From assembly GCA_014204635.1 (NCBI GenBank), contig JACHLS010000002.1:395750-459749 (forward strand): a DNA stretch of 64,000 nucleotides. The letters are read 5' to 3'. Below the pieces are notes generated by a model that did no database searches, was not told the DNA's origin, and worked only from the letters and a program-made list of their open reading frames with translations. Of the stretch, positions 55,408 through 63,995 are shown piece after piece. Origin of the DNA: Sporosarcina luteola (GTDB taxonomy: Bacteria; Bacillota; Bacilli; Bacillales_A; Planococcaceae). How positions within the stretch are numbered: the first letter of the stretch is position 1; the number at the start of each line of letters is the position of its first letter. Position numbers and translations under genes: made by a program.

Positions 55408-57125
55408 GCAATTATCTTACGGTGTATAAGGAGTGGGCGACCTCTAATATGATGCTTCCCCATTTACAAGAAGAGCTATCCATAATAAGAGACGATCAAA
55501 AAGAAATAGAAGAACGATTTTACCAATACGTGACTTTTGGTACGGGTGGAATGCGTGGGTTACTCGGTGTTGGAACAAATCGTATCAATATTTTTACAAT
55601 TCGCCGAGTAGCGGAAGGACTTGCCTTGTATATTCAATCGGTCGGCGAGGAAGCGGTACGACGAGGTGTGGTCATTGCTTATGATACCCGCCACTTTTCA
55701 AAGGAGTTTGCAATTGAAACGGCTAAAGTCCTTGGAGGATATGGAATTCGGTCTTACGTTTTTGAGGAAAGCCGACCGACTCCTGAACTTTCTTTCGCGG
55801 TTCGTTACTATAAAGCATTTGCCGGAGTTGTCATTACAGCGAGTCATAATCCAAAGGAATACAATGGCTTCAAGGTCTATGGGGAAGATGGAGGTCAGTT
55901 GACACCGACAGCAGCAAGCGAGATTACCCGTTTTATGGATAATAGGGAAAGTTTGTTTTCTATTAAACTAGCTGAAGTATCCGAACTGCTCCAATCAGGT
56001 ACTATGACATATGTGTTAAGTGAGTTGGATAGTGCATATTACAAGCATTTATTGACACTTCAAGAAACGGAACAAACTGACAACGATTTAAAAATTGTCT
56101 TTACACCGTTGCATGGAGCTGGGCTTGTTCCGGTTGTTGAAGGGTTAAAAGCATATGGCTATCGTCATGTTTTCATGGTGAATGAACAAGCAATACAGGA
56201 CCCCGACTTTCCGACAGTTTTGTACCCGAATCCAGAAGAGCGCGAAGCCTTTCAGTTGGCGATTGAACTGGGAGAAAGAAATGATGCAGATCTATTGATC
56301 GCGACAGATCCTGATGCAGATCGCCTTGGAATTGCAGTCAGGACGAACATTGGGTATCAATTAATATCTGGCAATCAGTTAGGCGCATTATTACTTCACT
56401 ACATATTGAATGAGAAACATAAAAAAGGGACTTTGCCGAATAACGGCGTTGTATTGAAATCAATTGTAACTTCTGAAATGGGACGTGCGATTGCTGCAAG
56501 TTTTGGTGTTTCTACCATTGATACGCTGACAGGTTTCAAATATATTTCGGAGAAAATTGAAGAATTTCACGTCTCAGGTGAGTTCAAATTTTTATTTGGC
56601 TACGAAGAAAGTTATGGATATTTAATAGGCGATTTTGTAAGAGATAAGGACGCTGTACAGGCTGCTCTTTTGACAGCTGAAATGGCTGGTCATTATCATA
56701 AACAAGGCATTAGCCTTTATGAGAAGCTGATTGAGTTGTACAACCAATTTGGCTATTATAAGGAATCTTTACAGTCAATCACATTAATTGGTATTGAAGG
56801 AAAAGAAAAAATCGCCAATATTATGGCCACCTTTAGAGATGCTCCTCCAACAGTGATAGCTGGTTCACAGGTCATTGCTGTGGAGGATTATCTAACCGGC
56901 ATTACACGGAAGGTAGACGGACAATCTTCGCAGTTAAATCTACCGAAAGAAAACGTGATTAAATTAGTGTTAGAAGATGGATCTTGGATCTGTATTCGTC
57001 CATCCGGTACTGAACCAAAATGTAAATTTTATTTCGCTGTATGCAGGGATTCAGAAAGAGAGTCAACACAACTTCTTGCAGAGCTGGAGAAGGAGATTAT
57101 GGCTAGAGTCAATCAGAGAGAATAA
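55404..57125 (+). CDS. Phosphoglucomutase/phosphomannomutase
   Basis: A 573-residue alpha-D-phosphohexomutase of the PgcA type. The phosphoserine is in VVITASHNPKEYNGFK (about residue 145), metal ligands in ATDPDADRLGIAV (about 302), sugar-specificity loop GYEESYGYLIG and the phosphate site RPSGTEPKCKFY. It makes glucose-1-phosphate for GalU. TTG 55404 follows GTGGAGGAAAG and overlaps the pgi stop. Confidence 0.93.
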   Translation: MSNYLTVYKEWATSNMMLPHLQEELSIIRDDQKEIEERFYQYVTFGTGGMRGLLGVGTNRINIFTIRRVAEGLALYIQSVGEEAVRRGVVIAYDTRHFSKEFAIETAKVLGGYGIRSYVFEESRPTPELSFAVRYYKAFAGVVITASHNPKEYNGFKVYGEDGGQLTPTAASEITRFMDNRESLFSIKLAEVSELLQSGTMTYVLSELDSAYYKHLLTLQETEQTDNDLKIVFTPLHGAGLVPVVEGLKAYGYRHVFMVNEQAIQDPDFPTVLYPNPEEREAFQLAIELGERNDADLLIATDPDADRLGIAVRTNIGYQLISGNQLGALLLHYILNEKHKKGTLPNNGVVLKSIVTSEMGRAIAASFGVSTIDTLTGFKYISEKIEEFHVSGEFKFLFGYEESYGYLIGDFVRDKDAVQAALLTAEMAGHYHKQGISLYEKLIELYNQFGYYKESLQSITLIGIEGKEKIANIMATFRDAPPTVIAGSQVIAVEDYLTGITRKVDGQSSQLNLPKENVIKLVLEDGSWICIRPSGTEPKCKFYFAVCRDSERESTQLLAELEKEIMARVNQRE

Positions 57126-57287
57126 TTTTTTGGATAGGAAATGAATGATTGACCTCGTTCTAAGTATATTGTGAAGATTGACTGTTGCATACATAATCGG
57201 TGGCATAAGAATGGGTAAGATTATATACTATTTGTAATAACATGAACGGTATGCCACTAATGGCTGTGGAAAGGAGGGTTTGAAGGC

Positions 57288-58316
57288 ATGGCTGACAATT
57301 TGAAGGTCAAATTAGAGGGGGAAAGCCTAGTAAATGGGCGGATTCCGGTTGATGTACTTGCAAAGGTATTAAAGTCTGTTCAATCTGCCATATATGCGAT
57401 TGGCGAATATGAACAATCCGGGGGAAGTTCGATTCGACAACGCGGACCGGTTCCAAAGAAGATACGGGATTTATATACCCTTGAATTAATAAACACTGCA
57501 AAGGGATCATTTACTGCAGAACTTGACTTGCCGGCAGTAGTTCAAGATATGACTCAGACCAAAACTTTTTCCCTTTTTTATCGTGCTATGACCGCTGTCA
57601 GCTCATCAAACCACGAGCAGATGGTTGCGATATTGCCGGATCGAACACTTCGAGATCGTTTTGCCAAGTCTGTACTTGAAATGCTGCCATTGAATGATGA
57701 ATATACAATCACTTTCGCGCAAGGCTCTAACAATTATTCAACTCCCCTTTCCGCTTCCGCTAAACCAGATATTAAACGGTTGTTGAGCAAACCTCTTGAA
57801 GAAGTTCGGGAAGTGGTAGGGAAAATTGTGGAGTTGAAAATTCTCGGTGACTCGTATATTGGCGTTTATCAAAACTCGAAAATTATAAAATGCTCTTCAC
57901 CTGATATAGAAAACGAAGCCTTTCAATCCATAGGAAAAGAAGCGATCTTAAGAGGTGAAGCCCTTCTAAATCAAGATGGCACAATTAAAGAATTAGTAAC
58001 AGTTCAAGATGTGTTTATAGCTGACCCTGGCAAGTTACCGATAGAAAGCTTCATTCGTAATGGGTATCAATATAAGATGTGTGAAGGATTTTTCGTGGAA
58101 CTTGACTATATAAATGAGTATTGGGGAATCGAACACGAAGACCTTGGGATATTTATAAGCGAGAGCAGATTGAACGATGCTGTCGAGGCATTATATGTGG
58201 AAATTGAATTTCTTGTAAATGAATATATGAAAGCGACTGATGAAGAGTTAACGATTGATGCAATTGAATTGAAAAATATGTTAGGTAATTATGTGGAAAG
58301 TGTGGTGGCGATGTAA
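57288..58316 (+). CDS. Uncharacterised protein paired with a HicA-like gene
   Basis: I do not recognise this 342-residue protein. It is soluble and mildly acidic; the first 100 residues and the last 80 look helical. A strong AAGGAGGG site (57271-57278) precedes ATG 57288. Its stop overlaps the ATG of the HicA-like gene (TAATG), so the two are co-translated. If the partner is a toxin, this would be the antitoxin or a sensor, although it is far larger than usual HicB proteins. No helix-turn-helix could be seen by eye. Confidence 0.75.
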   Translation: MADNLKVKLEGESLVNGRIPVDVLAKVLKSVQSAIYAIGEYEQSGGSSIRQRGPVPKKIRDLYTLELINTAKGSFTAELDLPAVVQDMTQTKTFSLFYRAMTAVSSSNHEQMVAILPDRTLRDRFAKSVLEMLPLNDEYTITFAQGSNNYSTPLSASAKPDIKRLLSKPLEEVREVVGKIVELKILGDSYIGVYQNSKIIKCSSPDIENEAFQSIGKEAILRGEALLNQDGTIKELVTVQDVFIADPGKLPIESFIRNGYQYKMCEGFFVELDYINEYWGIEHEDLGIFISESRLNDAVEALYVEIEFLVNEYMKATDEELTIDAIELKNMLGNYVESVVAM

Positions 58317-58600
58317 TGGCGACAAGAAAAGTAAAAGATATCGAATCATCTTTAGGAAAAAAGGGATTTCGTTTAATTCAATCGCACCATCGCTTGTATG
58401 TATTATATGCTAACGGGAAGAAAACCTCTATTCGAACACGCCTAAGTCACGGTGCGAAAGAATATGATGATCACCTGCTTGGTCAGATGGCTAAGCAAGT
58501 GAAATTAACAAAAGAGAGACTGCTAGAGTTAATTGATTGCCCATTGAGTGAACAAGAGTATAAGGAACTTCTTATGAAGGCAGGCGACCTAAAATTATAA
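58316..58600 (+). CDS. HicA/YcfA-like small protein, possible toxin
   Basis: A 94-residue basic protein. KVKDIESSLGKKGFRLIQSHHRLYVLY (positions 6-32, notable residues SHH at 23-25) resembles the HicA double-stranded-RNA-binding-like fold, in which a conserved Gly/Ser-His is the catalytic centre; a C-terminal helix follows. HicA proteins cleave mRNA. The usual small HicB partner is missing; a 342-residue protein is encoded upstream instead. The fold assignment is from pattern only. Confidence 0.6.
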   Translation: MATRKVKDIESSLGKKGFRLIQSHHRLYVLYANGKKTSIRTRLSHGAKEYDDHLLGQMAKQVKLTKERLLELIDCPLSEQEYKELLMKAGDLKL

Positions 58601-58861
58601 TTGGACAAGTATTATATACAAGTTTACGAACATCCATTCAATAGAAGATGTCCGTAAGTCAATAGTCATCGATTTATGGGCACTTTTGTTTCCTTCTGCA
58701 TGCTGCCAACTGCCTCTTCTTTCCTGCCAATAACCTTCGCAAGTGATATAGAATAGAAAAGTCCAAAATGGTCTAAAATAAAATACATATAAAAAAGCTT
58801 GAAAGAAGAATAATTTATTTCTCATATGAGAAGAACAAAATTCCAAAGGGATGTGTTTGGA

Positions 58862-61207
58862 ATGGATTTTCAGGATCAATTTAATAAAGTGGTAGCAGAA
58901 TGCGATGCCTTGCGAAGGGAAAATGATTTTTTAAAAAGAGTGATTCGGCATCAATTACACTCGACTCCGGTTACCAATCATTTTAATACTCCTGTTATCA
59001 CTACAAACGAGTCCAGCATTTATGAAAAGATACAGCTTTTCAATAGTTTATTTAAAGGACAAACGGAGTTCTTTGCTAAACGCTGGGAATCGAAATCGGG
59101 CAAGTCTGGCTACTCACCTGTATGTACTAACGATTGGAAGCCTGGAGTTTGCCAGAAACCTAAGTTGAAATGTAGTGACTGCTCGGTCCGTAACCTCATT
59201 CGCTTAACCGATCAGGATATTTATGATCATCTATGCGGTAAGCAAACTGTCGGTCTGTATCCTTTATTGAGAGACAATTCCTGCTGGTTTATGGCAATTG
59301 ATTTGGATAAGGGAACATGGCAGGAAGATGTTCTTGCGTTAACCGATGTCTGCAAAGCGGTCAATATGCCCCATTCAATAGAGCGCTCTCGTTCTGGAAA
59401 CGGGGCGCATGTTTGGCTGTTTTTTCAAAACCAGATTCCTGCTGCAATAGCCCGAAGACTTGGGCAAGCTTTATTGGACAAAACGAATATTAGTCTGTCT
59501 TCCTTTGACCGGATGTTTCCGAATCAGGATGAGTTGCCTGCAAAAGGGTTTGGGAATCTCATTGCGTTGCCCTTGCAAGGACGAGCACGAAAGGAGAAGA
59601 ATAGTCTGTTTGTCGATGATTCATTTCATCCGTATCCTGACCAATGGCTATATTTATCAACTGTAGGCAAGCTGGATAAAAAAGAAGTTGAACAACTTAT
59701 CCATAAGTTAACTATTCCCGATATTGCAGCACAGGAGGGAATAAAAACTGAAGTAAGAGAGAATACAGTTGTCAGTAATGGAGGAGGAGTTCGGGCCCTT
59801 TGGAAGAATGGAATTCATATTGAAAAATCCTGCCTTTCGTCTTTATTGACAAAGCAACTAGAGGAAGCGACGTCATTTAGCAATCCGGAATACTATCGTC
59901 TGCAGGCAAAACGCTATTCAACCTACGGCGTGCCGAAGAGAATTGAATGTGCAGATCAAAATGATGTTCATCTGATCATGCCTCGTGGAAGTTTAGATCT
60001 TGTTAAAGAATCGATTGATTCATACGGGTTGGAGCTTCGTCTGGAAGACTTTCGCAATGAAGGGACCCCGATCCATGTTGGTTTCTGTGGAGAACTAAGG
60101 CTGCAACAGCAAGAAGCTGTTCACCAAATGATGAAGCATGAACATGGAGTAATATTGGCCGCTACGGGTTTTGGCAAAACGGTAACCGCGGCTGGGTTAA
60201 TCGCCGAACGGAAAATTAACACGTTAATCATCGTACATCGAAAGCATCTGATGGATCAATGGATGGAGCAGTTATCGATATTTCTAGGTATAGAGAAAAG
60301 CGAAATTGGACAAATCGGGGCGGGAAAGCGAAGACCGACTGGTATCATTGATATTGCCATGATTCAATCCTTATCAAAGGAAGATGGCGTAGATTCGGTT
60401 GTTGCGCAATATGGCCAAGTGATAGTGGATGAATGCCATCACCTATCAGCCGTCAGTTTCGAACGCGTCATGAAGCAAATCCGAGCAAAATACGTTTATG
60501 GACTTACAGCAACTCTGAGCCGCAAGGATGGGCTGCATCCTATTATTACGATGCAATGCGGCCCGGTTATTTATAAAACGGATGCCAAAGTGCAAGCAAA
60601 AATACGCTCTTTTAATCATCGTGTCATTCAGCGAAACACCCGGTTTAAATCAAAAGCAGAGCACTATCTAGAAATTTGCAATAAATTAATTGAAGATCGA
60701 GCAAGGAATGAGCTGTTATTTAATGATGTGCTGCTTGAGTTGGAAGAGGGAAGGGCACCGATAATCCTGACGGAACGAGTCCAGCATGCTGAGGTACTGT
60801 ATGATCAATTTAAGGGATTTGTTAAAAACATCATATTTTTGCATGGGAGTATGAAGAAAAAAGAACAGGAAAAGGAGCTTGATAAATTAAGGCTTCTCAG
60901 CGGCAAGGATGAGTTTCTAATCATCGCGACAGGTAAATATGTTGGCGAAGGTTTTGATTTCCCTCGTTTAGATACACTATTCCTTGCCATGCCGATTTCG
61001 TGGAAAGGGATTCTCCAGCAATATGTAGGACGTCTGCACCGCGATCATCCTGAAAAGATGGAAGTGCGGGTGTTTGATTATCTAGATCATTATGTTCCCA
61101 TGTTAGTCAAAATGCATGAAAAACGTCAGAAGGGCTTTGCTTCCATGGGCTATATGACAGGAAATAGTGCGTCAGGTGAAGACGCGGAACAGATGCAGCT
61201 TTTTTAA
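58862..61207 (+). CDS. TOTE-like primase-helicase (AEP primase + SF2 helicase)
   Basis: A 781-residue multidomain protein. After an N-terminal coiled coil (residues 1-30) come a cysteine-rich segment (about 88-108), an archaeo-eukaryotic primase-like domain (LYPLLRDNSCWFMAIDLDKG near 132-150 with the D-x-D, and GNGAHVWLFF with the S/G-x-H near 180) and a superfamily 2 helicase (AATGFGKTVTAAG near 435, DECHHLSA near 522, LTATLSRKDG, QYVGRLHRDH near 722). This architecture matches the TOTE conflict-system proteins described by Aravind and colleagues. ATG 58862 is favoured for spacing to AAAGGGATG; ATG 58826 would add 12 residues. Confidence 0.82.
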   Translation: MDFQDQFNKVVAECDALRRENDFLKRVIRHQLHSTPVTNHFNTPVITTNESSIYEKIQLFNSLFKGQTEFFAKRWESKSGKSGYSPVCTNDWKPGVCQKPKLKCSDCSVRNLIRLTDQDIYDHLCGKQTVGLYPLLRDNSCWFMAIDLDKGTWQEDVLALTDVCKAVNMPHSIERSRSGNGAHVWLFFQNQIPAAIARRLGQALLDKTNISLSSFDRMFPNQDELPAKGFGNLIALPLQGRARKEKNSLFVDDSFHPYPDQWLYLSTVGKLDKKEVEQLIHKLTIPDIAAQEGIKTEVRENTVVSNGGGVRALWKNGIHIEKSCLSSLLTKQLEEATSFSNPEYYRLQAKRYSTYGVPKRIECADQNDVHLIMPRGSLDLVKESIDSYGLELRLEDFRNEGTPIHVGFCGELRLQQQEAVHQMMKHEHGVILAATGFGKTVTAAGLIAERKINTLIIVHRKHLMDQWMEQLSIFLGIEKSEIGQIGAGKRRPTGIIDIAMIQSLSKEDGVDSVVAQYGQVIVDECHHLSAVSFERVMKQIRAKYVYGLTATLSRKDGLHPIITMQCGPVIYKTDAKVQAKIRSFNHRVIQRNTRFKSKAEHYLEICNKLIEDRARNELLFNDVLLELEEGRAPIILTERVQHAEVLYDQFKGFVKNIIFLHGSMKKKEQEKELDKLRLLSGKDEFLIIATGKYVGEGFDFPRLDTLFLAMPISWKGILQQYVGRLHRDHPEKMEVRVFDYLDHYVPMLVKMHEKRQKGFASMGYMTGNSASGEDAEQMQLF

Positions 61208-61249
61208 AAAGAAAAATAAGCAAATGAGTATAGCCTCTCATTCACAAGT

Positions 61250-61286
61250 AAAAGCGGACAGCCAGGTTGGCCATCCGCTTTTAATT
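61250..61286 (+). terminator. Hairpin terminator after the primase-helicase gene
   Basis: AAAAGCGGA (61250-61258) pairs with TCCGCTTTT (61274-61282), with an inner GCCA/TGGC stem and a short T-rich tail. Confidence 0.8.
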
Positions 61287-61591
61287 TCCTCTCTAATTCG
61301 CCTTTCGTATGCCTTTTCAATCTGACAACTGAAGACGAGTGTAACTAGTTTAAGGCGATGTAGTGTATTTTAGTAAATCTTAGGACTACTTATTATACAT
61401 AATTATGTTGCGTATGGGTTGGAACGATTAGGCTTATCGTTATACCAAACCTCACCTCCTTTGTGAGGTTTATAAAAATGGTTATTCTTATGATAGAATG
61501 AATCATAATAGAGTGAAATGTGTCGATGAAAATCAAATGCAGCGTAAGATCTTCATCTAGAACAGTAAATAATACAAGAGGAGGGATGTAA

Positions 61592-61877
61592 ATGAGCCAA
61601 TCGATCCGTCAAGAAACCAGTTTACAAGCAATTCTTGAGTTGTCTGCTCAAGTAAAAGAAAACCGGGATGTGTTTAAGGCGGACATCGCTGACATGAAAA
61701 CAGAGATTGTTTTATTAAAAATGGATGTAACTGCTTTAAAAGAAGATGTGAAAAGCATCAAGGGCTGGATGGCAAAGACGGATGAAAGACTTGAAACGAT
61801 TGATGCGAAGATGGATGTGTTCGCGAAGGCTTGCTTGATGCGCAAGCAATGTTGTTAAGCTGAAAAAAGTACGTTGA
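61592..61877 (+). pseudogene. Short coiled-coil protein, 3' end frameshifted
   Basis: The first 75 codons (SQSIRQETSLQAILELSAQV, DIADMKTEIVLLKMDV, WMAKTDERLETIDAKMDVF) match the intact relative at 63258-63566. After that the frame is lost: restoring one A near 61828 and one G near 61848 would give G-L-L-D-A-Q-A-D-V-V-K-L-K-K-V to a stop near 61877. As it stands the product ends at 61858 with unrelated residues. GAGGAGGG precedes ATG 61592. Confidence 0.7.
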
Positions 61878-61947
61878 TATATAGTTAGTCTGATTGTAAG
61901 GTAATTTTGTCAGGTGACCGAATAAAAAAACAAAAAAGGAGAGTGTC

Positions 61948-62559
61948 ATGACAAGACTGCCATTTGAACCGCCGACTGATTTTTATCACGATGACATGAT
62001 GCCAATTGACGAACAAATTGTGAATTTGCTAAAGAAGCGAAAAGAATTGTCCGGCGGTGAGCCAGGTTTCCCGCCACTTACATTGATTCAGCAATGGTCC
62101 AAGCAATTTGTTCTGTACCCGGATTATTTGAACCATCTTTTCAGTCTGCTAATGGATGAGGAGACTTATCGTCCAATCCCAGAACCTGAGAAATTCAAAA
62201 AGCTTGTGCCTATAATGAAATCAGTGGAGTTGGGAGATGTCCAGTTCTCTGTTACGTTCATACGCCAGTATGAGAATTCGAGTGTTCTTTTGTTGCACAT
62301 TGATTATGATGCGTCAAATGGTTCCTCTGAAGTGGATCTCTACCGTCACTACGCATTAACGCTTTCCATTGCACCTGACTATTATTGCCGGCAGACTAGA
62401 GGCAGTGGTTCAGATGGACATATAACGAATGTTTTCATTATAAGTCCTGCACTTCCAGATGACCTTTCCAGTTTGGCATTTGTGTTTAAAGGCTCGCTTG
62501 TCCCCGTCCGGGCCAATTCAGAAGTGATAGAGTTTGTCATTCGGCCTGGAGAGGAATAA
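61948..62559 (+). CDS. Uncharacterised 203-residue protein
   Basis: I do not recognise this protein. It is acidic, soluble, rich in Pro and aromatic residues, with no membrane segment. AAAGGAGAG precedes ATG 61948. It lies between two related coiled-coil units, which suggests that the interval 61.5-63.6 kb is one duplicated or mobile block. No functional clue beyond that. Confidence 0.7.
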   Translation: MTRLPFEPPTDFYHDDMMPIDEQIVNLLKKRKELSGGEPGFPPLTLIQQWSKQFVLYPDYLNHLFSLLMDEETYRPIPEPEKFKKLVPIMKSVELGDVQFSVTFIRQYENSSVLLLHIDYDASNGSSEVDLYRHYALTLSIAPDYYCRQTRGSGSDGHITNVFIISPALPDDLSSLAFVFKGSLVPVRANSEVIEFVIRPGEE

Positions 62560-62763
62560 ACGCTCCCTATACTTTGGCGAATATAAAAAGGACCGAGGAA
62601 TTAATGCACGAACCTGAAGTGCACACGAAAACCCGGGGAGGTTCGCACAAAATAGAGGTATGAATTCACATTTTTTAGTTGATATTTTACCGAGGTATTT
62701 ACTTTTAACTTAATTTAGATAGTATATGTAGAATGTTGTATAATTGAAATACAAAATATTGCG

Positions 62764-62850
62764 TTCGCTCCCTGTTTAGGGGGCGTGGATTGAAATTCCC
62801 GAACAAAAGTGACATTTGATGATATTGATCGTCGCTCCCTGTTTAGAGGG
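62764..62850 (+). CRISPR. Remnant of a type I-C-like CRISPR array
   Basis: A full repeat-like 33-mer (62764-62796: TTCGCTCCCTGTTTAG, then GGGGGCGTGGATTGAAAT) has the palindrome and the GTGGATTGAAAT end typical of type I-C repeats. A 34-nt spacer-like stretch follows (62797-62830), then a second repeat start GTCGCTCCCTGTTTAG at 62831 that decays after about 20 bases. The 67-nt period fits I-C. There are no cas genes in the window. Confidence 0.75.
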
Positions 62851-63029
62851 ATTAATACTTTGCCGGATGAGCAAAGTCGCCTCTCTTGGATAAGTAGCGT
62901 ATGCGGAAGTCGAGTAAAAGGCTATGTAACTGGCTTTTTGTTATATTTTCTCCCTGTAAACGCAGCACGAAGTAATAAATGAACTGATTGACAAAGCTAC
63001 TACCCCACTCTGTTTTTAGAAAAAAATGT

Positions 63030-63229
63030 GATGATCTGCTCGAAGCAATTCTGTCCAGGATCCGGGTAGCGAGGCAAGACGTTTCGTGGAATTGAAGGGA
63101 ACCTTGGCAGAAGTGGGTAAGGCACTGGAATTAAAAGATGCTAGAGTATGCCTTCTGGAAATGGTAGAATGGATCATAATAGAGGGAAATGTCGACCCGT
63201 ATCAAACGCAACTCATGAACTTCATATAG
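63030..63229 (+). pseudogene. Remnant of a small gene before the coiled-coil gene
   Basis: One frame stays open to TAG at 63227-63229 and reads as protein-like: RRFVELKGTLAEVGKALEL, then LLEMVEWIIIEGNVDPYQTQLMNFI. No start codon with a ribosome site precedes it and the frame before about 63030 is not coherent. A decayed parallel (ATCATAATAGAG, then GAAATGTG) precedes the other coiled-coil gene at about 61500, so this small gene seems to belong to the duplicated unit. Confidence 0.4.
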
Positions 63230-63257
63230 AGCAAAAAACTGTAGAGGAGGGGTGCAA

Positions 63258-63566
63258 TTGAGTCAACCAATCAGTCAAGAAACCATTTTACAAGCCATTC
63301 TTGAGCTGTCCGCTCAAGTAAAGGGAAACAGGGATGAGTTAAAATCAGACATCGCTGAAATAAAGTCAGACATCGCTGAAATTAAAGCGGATATTGTAAC
63401 GTTGAAAGCGGATGTGGAAACGTTGAAAGCAGACGTGGATAGCATCAAGGGATGGATGGCAAAAACAGATGAGAGACTTGAAACAATTGATGCGAAGATG
63501 GACGTGTTCACGAAAGGCTTGCTCGATACGCAGGCGGAAGTCGTCAAGCTGAAAAAAGTGCTCTGA
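63258..63566 (+). CDS. Short coiled-coil protein
   Basis: A 102-residue protein that is almost entirely heptad coiled coil (repeats of the type LKSDIAEIK, SDIAEIKADI, TLKADVETLKADV), then WMAKTDERLETIDAKMDVF and a basic C-terminal end. It is the intact relative of the gene at 61592. TTG 63258 is chosen because it aligns with the ATG of the relative and follows GAGGAGGGG. Function unknown; an oligomerising or structural role is likely. Confidence 0.75.
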   Translation: MSQPISQETILQAILELSAQVKGNRDELKSDIAEIKSDIAEIKADIVTLKADVETLKADVDSIKGWMAKTDERLETIDAKMDVFTKGLLDTQAEVVKLKKVL

Positions 63567-63618
63567 TGTCGTCACTGCGTTCAGTTTGACATTTGAAGTT
63601 CATGCAAAACATAAGTAC

Positions 63619-63659
63619 AAGCCGTTTTCCGGGAAGAGTGTCTTGGAGAACGGCTTTTT
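63619..63659 (+). terminator. Rho-independent terminator
   Basis: AAGCCGTT (63619-63626) pairs with AACGGCTT (63649-63656) followed by T to 63659. It ends the coiled-coil transcription unit. Confidence 0.85.
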
Positions 63660-63920
63660 GTATAGGGAGCTGTAATCTATAGGGGCAACGCTTGCTTGGT
63701 AACTTACTCCCTATAAAACCAGATGTTCTTAAAAAACCTTTTGTCTGCCTGCTGGCTGAATGTCCTCTCTACTCCCCTTGTATTTAACTGGATTAATTTA
63801 TGAAGCATAACTTATACCGTGTCATCTGGCAAACTACTCACACTACATCTACAATGAAAAGTAGATTGGCAGTAAGGAGCATTCCTGTTAGAAGCTTTTC
63901 AGGGACTTGAATAGAAAAAG

Positions 63921-63995
63921 CCCTCTTGGTATGATGCGGGGTGTCAAATCTGCACGAATTGACCCCTAATTTAATACCAAGGAGGACTCATCATG
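63921..63995 (+). other. Nested inverted repeat leading into a new gene, possible insertion-sequence end
   Basis: CTTGGTAT (63925-63932) pairs with ATACCAAG (63974-63981) outside GGGGTGTCAA (63938-63947) with TTGACCCC (63959-63966). AAGGAGGAC then precedes ATG 63993, which runs out of the window. The repeats just before a start codon recall the left end of an IS21-type element, but nothing of the protein is visible. The 260 bases before it (63660-63920) hold no gene. Confidence 0.4.

Noticed and set aside
57199..57229. A sigma-A promoter (TATACT at 57224) before the HicA-linked operon
   Set aside because: The -10 is good but the -35 position reads TGGCAT, so I could not support it.
62941..62975. 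A possible third CRISPR repeat around CTCCCTGT
   Set aside because: Only eight bases match, the palindrome and 3' end are missing, and the distance does not fit the 67-nt period.
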